Origin: Strix aluco
Lineage: Eukaryota; Chordata; Aves; Strigiformes; Strigidae
Length of the DNA stretch: 64,000 bases
NCBI RefSeq assembly: GCF_031877795.1
Contig: NC_133935.1
Location: forward strand, 47,825,330-47,889,329
Direction of reading: 5' to 3'
The position numbers and the translations under genes are program-made. Under the pieces are notes generated by a model. That model ran no database searches and was not told where the DNA came from. It was given only the letters and a program-made list of their open reading frames with translations. Position 1 is the first letter of the stretch. Each line of letters starts with the position of its first letter. Positions 23,201-35,200 of this stretch are shown in pieces.

Positions 23201-26200
23201 TGTCTTAAAACTCAGGGAAGTTTGTGTCCCTTTGTAGAACTAATTCTCTGTGGTTCAGCTGCTCTGACAGAAGCTTTACAGGTTTCCCTGCTTTCCTTCC
23301 CTTGTTGCCCATTAGTTGCTTCTACCTGTGTTGTCCCCTTCTGGTTTGAAAGACTAAAACACAGTTTGTGTAGTATGTCCCTGCATATGTCTGTCTGCAT
23401 CACAGAAGCTACTGTACCATCTGTCTCCCTGCTTCCATCCTGTGGACTGAATGGTTAGGATCTTTGCTTAGTCTAATAACTTTTTTGAATTTTCTTTTAG
23501 AATACATATTGGTATTAGATATTATTTTTCTTCCTCTTGTATGTGTACTTTAAAAAATGCATGCATGTGCAAGCAGGAAGACCCTCAGCATTTGCTACAT
23601 ACCATTTTTGTTTAGGTACAAGGGCTTGGAATATTTTAAACAGTGCCTTTCTGAATGTGACTTTTAGTAAAATGCTAGGAAGAGTAAAAGCTGTACAGAG
23701 TGCAAACTTATTTTCTACCAGTTTGAATTGTGGGAAGGAGTTTCTTTGAAGAAAGACTAATACAGGAAAAGATCTCGAAGCTTCTCTCTAAATGTTTGTT
23801 TCCTTCCTCTGATGCAGATAAACACATATGTGTGGTTATATATAAATGGTATAATTATAATTTTGCTATCAATTACCTCAATAGTTATTAGCTATAATCA
23901 TTAAATTATGTAATACTATAGAATGTTATATATATTTTATATAAAATATAGTTGTACATATACACACTACATAATATACACTGGATAATAATCAGCAGTC
24001 TAACAAATTAATATGACAACATCTTCATGTTTAGCAGGAAAGCATTACTATTTACTATTAATTTCCATAGGATAGCTCTTTTCTATTTTCCTTTGGCATG
24101 AAATGGAGCAAGTGTGTTCTTACTGCAGCTTGGGGCCTTTATATTTAATTCTGTGAAAGACTGACCAGTTACTCAAAATAGCTGTAAGTGGAATCTGAGA
24201 TGCCTAGGACAGCAGCTGATAGGAGATGGTAGCATAAAACAGATGGCAAGAAGTCTTTTCCTCTTGTCTCCAAATCTGTTTTTCTCTGCTTCCTGGGGAA
24301 GTATATATCAATCTTAAGACAGAGAATTATTAAAAAATGATAAATCTTGCCTTAGGCTTATGGCACGTTGATGATGTGGATTTCTTCAGACATGCCAAGT
24401 TTATATTAATATTTGTTAATGTGATCCTATGCATACAACTGCTCTTCTGTTTTACCCTATGTACCAATGATACTGATAAAATATGTTTGTATGGATTAAA
24501 TTCTGTACATCATTTTAACGTAGGTCTGTCTCATGGAATAGCTTGCTCAAAAATATGGTATTTTTCTTTTGGAAGGTACAGAAGACAAAGAACAAACATC
24601 AGTGCGAAAGCTTAGCAGTTCAGATGTCACATCTGAAAAGGTAAGAAAGTATTGCTCTGTAGATGAGGCATAATTGCATTATGATACTCCGGCTTTTTCC
24701 AAATTGCAGTCCAGAAATGTTTCAGTAATAGACAATAGACAAATTTTGGGACAGACTTCAAAAGACTTTTTCAAAAAATTTAGTTATTAAATGATGTTTC
24801 TTGACTTCTTGTCTTATTCTTTCTTCTCTTTTCTCAAGAAGCTGCTTGATGATGAGGAGGAGATGTCTGAACTGCAACTTAGGCTTCTTGCACTTCAGTC
24901 TGCTAGTAAAAAATGGCAGCAAAAAGAACAACAGGTGATGAAGGAAAGCAAGGAAAAATTAACAAAAACAAAAAGTATAACACAGAAAGTCAAAGCCAGT
25001 ACAAAAGCACATTCAACAAAAAAAACTAGTGCTACAGGTAATAAGTTTAATGTTACTGAAATGGCTATCAATGGCATGACCTCTGAAATGAAAAAAACAG
25101 TATGTTATGTGAAACATTTGGCAATGAGCCTTTAATCCTTCTAAAACCCTGTACATCTGCTCAAAGCTCTTGAAGAATCTGGGATTAAGGGGAACCATTT
25201 AGGTAAGATGCAGTTAATCATATATCTTTTTATTTAAAGCCAAGCAAGCTTTGAGGAAGCAACAGACAAAGACGTCAAAGAAGATGCAGCAGCAAAAGGA
25301 ACAAGACAGGCGTCAGAAAGAGGAAGACCAGAGGAAACAAGAAGAGGAAGAGGAGAGAAGAAAGAGAGAAGAAGAAATCAGAAAAATTAGGGACCTCTCA
25401 AATCAAGAAGAACAGTACAATCGATTTATGAAGCTAGTTGGAGGAAAGAGAAGATCGAGAAGCAGGGTAACAAATTTGTTGTATGATGTTCAGGTGTTAC
25501 ACTTGGGATTCATGAGTGATTTCTGTCTTGCCCCTCCTGGTTCTACACATTGTTGTCACTGCTCCCCCCTTAAAAAGAAAGAAAAGATCCCAGTATTCCA
25601 GGGTTTACAGTGTTTTAATCCCATCCTAGACAGGCATTCCCTTTGGTTTGGTATGATCAGTTTTGTATGGGTTGTGCACTTGCAAGTTGGTGGTAAACTA
25701 TTTTCCTCCTAAAGATATTTTGAATGTTGTGATCAAAGAGCAGTTTGTAATTTAATACAAACCAGTCAACCAAACTTTCTTGACTTTCTTCTCTTAGATT
25801 GCAGTTTTTTCTCCACACTTTGAAACTTTTTGTGTTTATACCACTTCAGTGGCCTGCCTCTTTCAAAATGTCACCTGAGGTTTGGTTTCCTTGTAGTATT
25901 TTTTTAATTTGTCAAGGTACAAAATAGGCTCAGATACAGAAGATAATTACTTCAGCCTCATTACAGGATGACAGAGTTGTGTCAGATTTATGAAGGAACA
26001 GAGTTACTGCAGTGGTCATCTTGCTGCACTTGTAGGCTGTCTTCATTCTCTCATCTTGAGATTAGCGAAAGGCACTTGAATCACTAATGCTTTGTCTCTA
26101 AAACATTGGTATGTGACAGAAAAAAAGTCAGTGTTTCTTCAGCATTAATTTGTTCATCATGGAAGCAGTACAGCTGCTACAACTAGATGCTTCAAGTGCT

Positions 26201-29200
26201 TGGAGCTACTGATGCTATAAGGAGAAATGAAACTGCAGCTAAGGGAATTGGGACTTCCTGTTTGAGGTCATGTTATAGAAGAGTTGCATTTATAATAATA
26301 ATGAATGGACAATTGAGGCAAAAAGTGTTTAACTGTAAACAGTAGAAAATCTAAAAGCAACCAAGATGTCTACTGTGTGCCTCTGAAAGATATAAACTGA
26401 GGAGTCTAAGAAGTCATACTTACCTGTTCTGTGTTTTTTCAGTGTTCACTGAACATTGATCGTCATCCATATAATGTTAGGCATCTTTTAAACAATCTGA
26501 TTTATAAGTTGACACTCTCTGGGCATGTTTGTGTGGTATGTGGCTCCTTCTGGGACAATAAAAGGATTCTTCAGCTGAGGCATCAGTCTTAGAACAGTCA
26601 ACATGGTTTATCTAAACATGCAACCTTTGTCATAGTGAAGATGATCCTTGACCAATTTTGTGGTGTTTCTAGCAAGGGTAGTCCAAGTGCTCTTGGTAAT
26701 TGCCATGACAGATTAACAGAAATAATAAAGCATTTAATTCTCTTTCAGTGTTTCAGAAATACATAACTATGGCAATTTACCAGATATGTAGTGACCTAAT
26801 AGGTATTTAAAAATTGCTTCTATGTATCATGACACACTCCCACCTCCCCTCCCTAAAGAGATCCAGTTTTAAAACTGCAGTGGATTTGAATAAACAGTAA
26901 TCTTCAGTTTTCTGGTTTTGTACAAGCTAAATGAATTGTATTTATAAAGCAATTAGAAGACAAAATTATTAAGGGCCTTTTTCTAAATTTCACATTTAAT
27001 TGGTTTGCTCTAAAAGAAAAACGTAAGACCAGCTAAACAAAATACACTTTTTTGTGTGTTTAGTCTTCAGATACAGACTTGAGATGGTCTTTGGATAAGC
27101 AGTCTACAGAGAGCGCAGGAGGCATTTATCAGTACGATAATTATGATGAAGTCGCTATGGATACAGATAGTGAAACTAACTCTCCAGGTAAGACTTACTT
27201 ACAGTTTGCTTATATGGTGATCGGTAAAAATAATTAAAAAGTAGGAAATGAACTATCATTTTAGCAGGAAAGCCTGTCTTCTGAGGTGGGGCAGTTTTAG
27301 CTCACCTTAAAATGTTAGTTCTATTTCTGTCTTGTTTTAATGCTTACTCTCTTTCCTATCTATCTCTGCTATAGTGGTATTTTGAAGGTCTTCAAGGTTA
27401 TGCTGTTGTCATTGCAGTACTGTGGAGTTTATTCTTTTACATTCAGGCAGCTGTGTAGAAAGTAAGGGCCCTAGGGTGTTGACTGGATAGACAGCAGCTT
27501 TGCAAAAAAGGGCCTGAGAGTCCCAATGGACATTAAGTGAAATGTGAGTCAGCAGTGTGGCGTTGGGTGATAAAGGCAACCTGCAGCCTGGGTTGTAGCA
27601 CTGTGACTATAACAAGTGGGTGGCTGGAGGAGGCTGTTAAACACTGATGGTACTGCATCAGTTTTCTGGTTTCATGATAGGAGAAAGTGATGCGCTAGAA
27701 GGAGCCTAGCAAAGGACCTTTTTGACCGAGGGAAACTGTTTCAGGCATGTTTTTCATAAAGTTAATTTGGAACTGGAGCACTTGATTTATGGTAAGAGAC
27801 TTGGAGAGCTGAGTTTGTGTTGAGGAGAAAAGGCTAAGGAAGGCTTTTGCTGCTGTCTTCAACTACCTAGTGGGCAGTTACAGAGAAGCAGAGCCAAACT
27901 CTTCTGTGGAGCATGCAACCGAAAGACAAGGAGCAACAATTAAGTTGTAACAAAATAAATTCTGGTTAGATATAAGGGAAAACTTTCACAGAGGATGGTC
28001 AAACACTTGAACAGGTTAACTGGAAATGTGGAATCTCCATCCCCAAATATACTTGGAACTTGACTGGACAAGGCGCTTAGCAACCTGGCTTTGGGGGCAG
28101 CCCTGCTTTGAGCATCTGTGCTGGGGCATATGCCTTCCAGAGGTCTCTTTCAGCCTAAATCATTTATTGAGTTTGAGGTGCATTTAAGGTATGCAGGTTT
28201 CCTTCTTCCCTCTCAACCCGTGGAATGTTGAGAAAGCTTCATTAAGCATACAAATTTATTGGCCTTTTTTATTTTCTTACTTTTCATCCTTTTCTTGCTT
28301 TCCTTTTTTTCTCCTTGTCAGCCTTCTTTATGCATTAGTTTGGTAAAATATTGCACCTGCTGTTTCGGACATGTAAGCTACATTAATCTTCTCTTGACGA
28401 AGCATCTCAAGCTCTAGTTTTATGTTTCAGAATTCAGTATCAGCAGTGCATTTGGTCTGCTTCTGTCCTAATTTGTATTGTATTTTTGGTAGCCAGTAAT
28501 CAGGAGACTCTGTGAGATACCTAGTTTAAGAAGGTAGATTCTTGCAAATTAAATCAAATATATGAGGGCTGAATTGTTACCTTAGTAGTACTGTTTGGCT
28601 GTACTTGCATTTCATCTGTAAAATAGAAAAAGGACAGGTAACTACTCTTTTTTGTATATATATGTAAGAAATAAACGCACTGTGCTGTGTCTGCTGTTAC
28701 CTTACAAATTGGACCATAGTAAAAACATTTGTCTCCTACTGCATTAAATCAGTTGAAGAATAAGCATGAGTTGGTGTTCAGTAATTACCTGCCATATTTC
28801 TTAAACTCGATAATCTATTTTTAATTACAGCTGCTTCTCCAGTGCAGCCTCCTTTCTTTGAGTGTCCAATAGGATATTTTCCACCTCCAGTACCACCAAT
28901 TTCCTTGCCCTTGCCACCTCCAATTCCAGTAAGTAACCTGGAAAGGAGTATGTTTTTGAAAATGTTGATAATTCTCATTTTGTATCTTATTTCTGATGTT
29001 AAAGTTAGGATTAAATTTAGATTCTGTTTTTGATACAATGCTCTATTTGGTGATTCCCTTGAACTATCTGATAGACTTGTGGTTGCTTTTAAAAAACTTT
29101 ATTTCAGCTATTTTTTGGCTGATCCAATTCCTGTTTAATGGAAGTTCTCCCTGTTGAACTAAAACATTTTTCATCATTGTTAGAGTTAGGGTGTTTCATA

Positions 29201-32200
29201 ACAGAAAGCAAAAGTTGCCTGAAGCACATAAGGAAAAACAATGAATTGGAATTGTTAGTGCAAGTCAACTTTGCTTCTTATGTATGTGTGTATATATGCT
29301 TATTCTCTGACTTGTTACCTAGGGGGGAAAAATACAATCAAAAATGTAGTTTATCACAGTCCTTCTTTCAAACTTTGTGCATTTTGACTATAGGCTGTCT
29401 CCTCATCTAAGAGTCTACAGGGATATTGAAAAAGTGTGTGGTTTTTTTTCCACCACTTTTTTTCACTGAATGATTGTTACCCTTCTTAGTAAAGCAGTAG
29501 AAAGTTGACATTCCCTGCCAGGACAGCTTCTGTATTTTTGACTAAGGGAAAGTAAGTTTGCAGATAACACCAAGTTGGGTGGGAGTGTTGATCTGCTTGA
29601 GGGTAGGGAAGCTCTGCAGAGAGATCTGGACAGGCTTCATCGATGGGCTCAGGCCAACTGTAGGAGTTTCAATAAGGCCAAATCCGGGTGCTGCACTTGG
29701 GCCACAACAACCCCCAGCAGTGCTACAGGCTTGGGGAGGAGTGGCTGGAGAGCTGCCAGTCAGAGAGGGACCTGGGGGTGTTGATTGACAGTCACCTGAA
29801 CATGAGCCAGCAGTGTGCCCAGGTGGCCAAGAAGGCCAATGGCATCCTGGCTTGTATCAGAAATAGCGTGGCCAGCAGGGACAGGGAAGTGATCTTACCC
29901 CTGTACTCAGCACTGGTGAGGCCGCACCTCAATTACTGTGTTCAGTTTTGGGCCCCTCACTACAAAAAGGACATTGAATTACTCGAGTGTGTCCAGAGAA
30001 GGGCAACGAAGCTGGTGAAGGGTCTGGAGCACATGTCGTACGAGGAGCGGCTGAGGGAACTGGGGTTGTTTAGTCTGGAGAAGAGGAGGCTGAGGGGAGA
30101 CCTCATTGCCCTCTACAACTACCTGAAAGGAGGTTGCAGAGAACTGGGGATGAGTCTCTTGAACCAAGTAATAATTGATAGAACAAGAGGTAATGGCCTC
30201 AAGTTGCGCCAAGGAAGGTTTAGACTGGATATTAGGAAGCATTTCTTTACAGAACAGGTTGTTAGGCATTGGAATGGGCTGCCCAGGGCAGTGGTGGAGT
30301 CCCCATCCCTGGAGGTGTTTAAGAGTCGGGCTGACATAGCACTGAGGGATATGGTGTAGTTGGGAACTGTCAGTGTGAGGTTAATGGTTGGACTAGATGA
30401 TCTTCAAGGTCTTTTCCAACCTAGATGAATTTGTGAAATTGTAATTTTGTTAGCTAAGACAAAATCATAGATCTGCTTAAGGACTGTTTTTTTTAAGCAG
30501 TGTTAACCTATCTGGTCAGCCATATTTCTGTGGCTAGACTGTCTCTGGTTCTGAATTCTTGTTTATGTTTAGTTCATATGTCTGCAGTACTTTACTATCA
30601 AAATGTAACCTTGTTGTTTCCATTATCTTCTTTGAGTAATTGCCAACTGTTTAGCAGCAGGACAGTGATCTAAATGTACTGCAGTTTGGATTACTTTTAA
30701 ACCATGAAATAACTTAGGTCTCAACCTCTGCTAAATAATCATGAAATAGTAGTGATTTTCATGTTTCAAACCCTTGTTTTCCTTTTTATCTCAGCCTATA
30801 CCATCTTTGAGCCAACTTTACATGGAAGGTATTTCTTGTATTTCTCTTGAGCCACCTCCACCTCTTCCACCTCTCCCCCCAGAAGAGCCTGAACAGCCAC
30901 CAAAACCTCCATTTGCTGATGAGGAAGAGGAAGAGGAGATGCTCTTAAGAGAAGAATTGCTTAAGTCTCTAGCCAACAAACGAGCTTTCAGATCTGAGGT
31001 ACTCCATTGGTTTTTGAATGTGAACCTCTAGATGGCAATCTTGACCAAAACTTAAATGTGACCCACTAAGTGAGGATTACAGGCTTTTTTATGCTCCCTT
31101 TCTGATGACTTAAAAAAAAAATTTTCTGAATTTCCATCACCCTCTGCCTCCCCAGAAGAAACTGAAACAAAAGCCACCCTGGCACACCCTTTGAATTGTA
31201 AATTGCAGTTTGTCTTTTCTGAAGGAATTACTCAGTTTTCAGTACCTTGAAGTTTCATATGTTCAAAGGAATGGAGATTTTATTTTCTAAAAAAAAAAAT
31301 GTTTATCAACTGTCAGAAAAAAAGACTCTTAACTTTGTTTCAACCTTCTAGCAAAAACAGAAGAGGTTAACTGTTTCTTGTTTTGTTTTTTTTTTTTTGA
31401 GTGGAAAGCAGAGTTTGTGCTTTTGAAAATTTAGGTTGTGTTTAACTTCATTAAAAGGTCGCGGATGTTTTGCAGTTGACCTGTGAATAACTGGCATATT
31501 CTTGTGTGCCTTTTTGATATTACTGTAGAATTGCTAGATTTGTCTAGCAATTTTTGTCTAGCAAACAGTTCCAAGTTGCAAGACATGTATGGAAATATCT
31601 TTTATGCTTATGTTTTTTAAAATAACTGTGTATAGTGTGTATTCTTATGACAGTGTTTTTGTTTTATTTTGTTAGGAAACTTCAAGTAACAGTGGTCCAC
31701 CTTCCCCTCCTGGTCCAGATAATTTGCAGTCTGTGCCAAGAAGCAATCTGTCCGCTGTCAGTATTAATACTGTGTCTCAGCCGCGGGTACAAAATACAAA
31801 GTTTATTAGAGTACCGAGGCCTCCACGAGCAGTGATCACAGTAAGGAAATATTGGTGTTTTTTATTAATAAGACTATGAGTTGAAGTTGTCCTCAGTTCA
31901 AGTGAACAGCAGGCTTAAGGTTTTCTAGTGACACAGCACAGAACAGTGGAGCTTCAGTTAAACATTTGAGTTATTAGTAACTGATAATTCATAGGCTTTT
32001 CTAAAAGAATTTGACACTGAAGTAAGAATTTACAGCTTAAGTGAGCACCAAAACACGCCAGCACTCATCTGAACTAAAAGAAACTGTAAATATAGTTAAT
32101 TTATTTAGCACAGACTAAAGGGTGCTGTTCAATGGTAGCTGAGCCGATCCAATCACTATTCATTGCCAAAAAGGAGGTGGTCTTGCTCTTTTTCCTGCTC

Positions 32201-35200
32201 CTGGCTAAATGGTGTCTCCCTTCTTTTAAACTGTGGTCTGGAGCATCAGTCCTGTTGCGTAACTTACTTAACATGATAAACTGGTTAGAAAACTAACCTT
32301 GGAGGGGAGAAAAGTACTTTTCCTCGTAGGGAATGTTGAATTTTTTCAGTGAACAGTGTGTGAACATCAGAGCTAGCACAAAAGTGATGTCAGATGGTGT
32401 GTCTTTGAGTGCGCGTGGAAGAGGGAGTATTCTCCTCAGGCAGCAGACTTTTTTACACTAGTTCAAGCCATATTCTGTAACTTGACCTTCATTTGAATGG
32501 TCATGGGAGGTATGTGCAGCTAGCATTTGATTTGTGATGTCTGCAGTTTCCTCAGATTGTTGGAAACATGTTACAAAAGTGTATTTGTCTGTGTTGTGCC
32601 AGACTGGAAGCTCGTGTATGTACTGTTCTATTTATGGCAGTGAGCCATACACAGTGGATAGTTTGTGATTACTTTAACAACACATCTTACAATGCTTGGT
32701 TTGTGGTGGGTCTTTCCCATGCAGATTCTCTAATGGATAGTATGATTGAGTCCGTACCTTTACCTTTCTGTCAGTTGATGGTGATCCTAATAAACTAGTA
32801 TTTTTTTTTTTTTACTCTGTTTGGAGGAATATATAGTATCTTTGAGATTATTATGTCGCTATCAAATCGAGTTCTATCTGGCCAACAGCTTTCTTGCTCA
32901 TAAATACAGACTGTATGATCACTTGGTCACCAGACGCCATAATATAAAACAAAGCTTAAGGTGGTAGACACCTGAATGTTCCTTTTTTGGTCATTCGAAG
33001 GCCTACTTTCCTTTCTGTAGGAAAATTTGTGCTCTTAAGCTTAAAGTGGATGGGTTTTTTTGACTGTACCCATCTTCACAATCTACTTTAAATTCTAGAT
33101 GTAACTAGGGTAGTTGTTCAATTTGAATGTGCTTATATCCTTTCTATAATCACTTCATGTTTACTTACATTTTTAAGTGTTTTTATGTTTAAATACTAAA
33201 CCTATTCTGAAAAAAACCTCAAATCACCACATATTCTATAGTCCTGAGACTTCATTAACTGCTGTTGCATACATGAGGGAGAACACGTGTTACTGGGGAG
33301 CTGTGGATTTGTTTTGGTAACATAATAAATGTCTCTTATCAGCTGTGCTGTTGAAAGGTATTATGTAAATGTTAACCTGCAACTGACATTCAGTGCCTGT
33401 TGCTAATGATGGTTAGTTTAGTTAAAGCTGACAGATTAATACATCACATCTGAATCAGCTAGCTTGCCTAGGGTCTTTTTTACAAAAATGATTATAGAAA
33501 CAAAGCATTTTGCATTTGTTAATTTTTTTAAATAGCTTGGGATATAGAACATTTATATATAAAATAGGTGTGTGTTTTAAAGAACTTACGGCCAAATAAT
33601 GTTCACAGGAGGCTAGCCACGAGATATTTCTGTCCTCAATGAAAACGATGTGAAAACAGTATCAATTACTCCTGTTAGTTTAAGCTTTTAGAAACAATTA
33701 GTATTGAATGCTTATGATGTTTTTTGACACTGAAGTAAGAATTTACAGCTTAAGAGAGCATCAAAACATGCCAGCACTCATCTGAACTAAAAGAAACTGT
33801 AAATATAGTTAATTTATTTTCCAGATTAGCACAGACTAAAGGGTGCTGTTCAATGGTGGCTGAGCCGATCTAATCACTATTCATTGCCAAAAAAGAGGTG
33901 GTTTTGCTCTTTTTCCTGCTCCTGGCCAAATGGTGTCTCCCTTCTTTTAAACTGTGGTCTGGTTTGTAGTATTTGGTATTTCTTACTAGAGCCTAAAAAA
34001 AGTGAACTCATGAGAATTTAATTTTGAACTTAAAAACTGATATTTTTTTCTGGGAGCATTGTTAGATATGTCCAGAAGCTTAAAAACCACAAAGGTTTAG
34101 GAAATGTAAATTCCTCATGTTTTTGAAATCTAATTTTGTAGTTTTAGGGCCTTGGTAGCTTTTGAATGTTTGAGTATGCTGTACCATATTTCAGAAGAGG
34201 TTTTAAATGTACAAACCTTGGGATTTCTTCTGTGGAGTTGAGGACCTCTGCATAGTGAAATAGCCTACAGATACTGGTTTGCTTTTTCAATGACATCTTG
34301 TAACCCTTTTTTGAAGTAGTCATGGACACTCAGGGGTTTATTCACCACTGACTGAAAATACGTCTTAGAACATATGGAGAGATCCTGCGTTACAACTGAG
34401 GCTGTGGTTCCCCTGCAGTAGAAGCTAATCTTACTGAAAGCAGTGTGATGGTGTTACTTTACTGATTGTTAAACATTTTGCTGAACTACATCAAAAAATA
34501 ACACCTGGGGAAAAAAACCTCGAGAAAAGCTGACTTTGACCCTCACCACCACCAGCTCTTCCCCTAGAAGAAAGATGGGGAAGGCAGTTAGAGACAGTTT
34601 ACCCTACACAACTGTGCCAAAAGCAGCTTGGCAGCTTTGGTCTTTTAATGCCAAGAGCCAGTGATAGGAAGGGGTGTATTGGGCATCTGAAGATGAGAGG
34701 GGTAGGGTGTCTTGCCTGATTAATTTAGGTTTCCAGAGAACATTTGTGAGGAGAGGACCAGTGCCTTGTTCTGTTTTCTTCCACCAATGTAAATTGGAAT
34801 TTCACCTACCTGTGCTATGGTGGTGCAAAAATGATGCAGCTGTAGTACATTCAGAAGTAGTAGATACCATCCTTATTTTAAGAACTGTCCAGAAAGAGAA
34901 TATCAAAAAGGAACGATTGGGAAATTGGGTGTGTTTAAATTGAGAAATAAGGCTTTTTTGTGGGGTTTGTTCTTCGAGAGCTTTGAAGAGGTCTTGTCCT
35001 GAGGTAAAGATTAAATGTGTAACTGTAACTGTCCAGACCTGCACTGAGTGATGGGAAGAGCAGTCCTGAAAATGTGAACTAAGTGGCTTCTTTTCAAGCT
35101 CCAGAGCATTTGAGGTTAATCTAAATTGTCTGCTTGTTTCTGTATCTTTCTGTGTGCTGGAATTGGCAGTCATCTGATCTTAAGTGAGTTGTTTCAGTTA

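Noticed and set aside
25467-25712. Open frame continuing past ZFC3H1 exon 5 into intron 5
   Set aside because: The donor GTAACA at 25467 and the phase-matched exon 6 explain the end of the exon; the extension has no similarity to the family.
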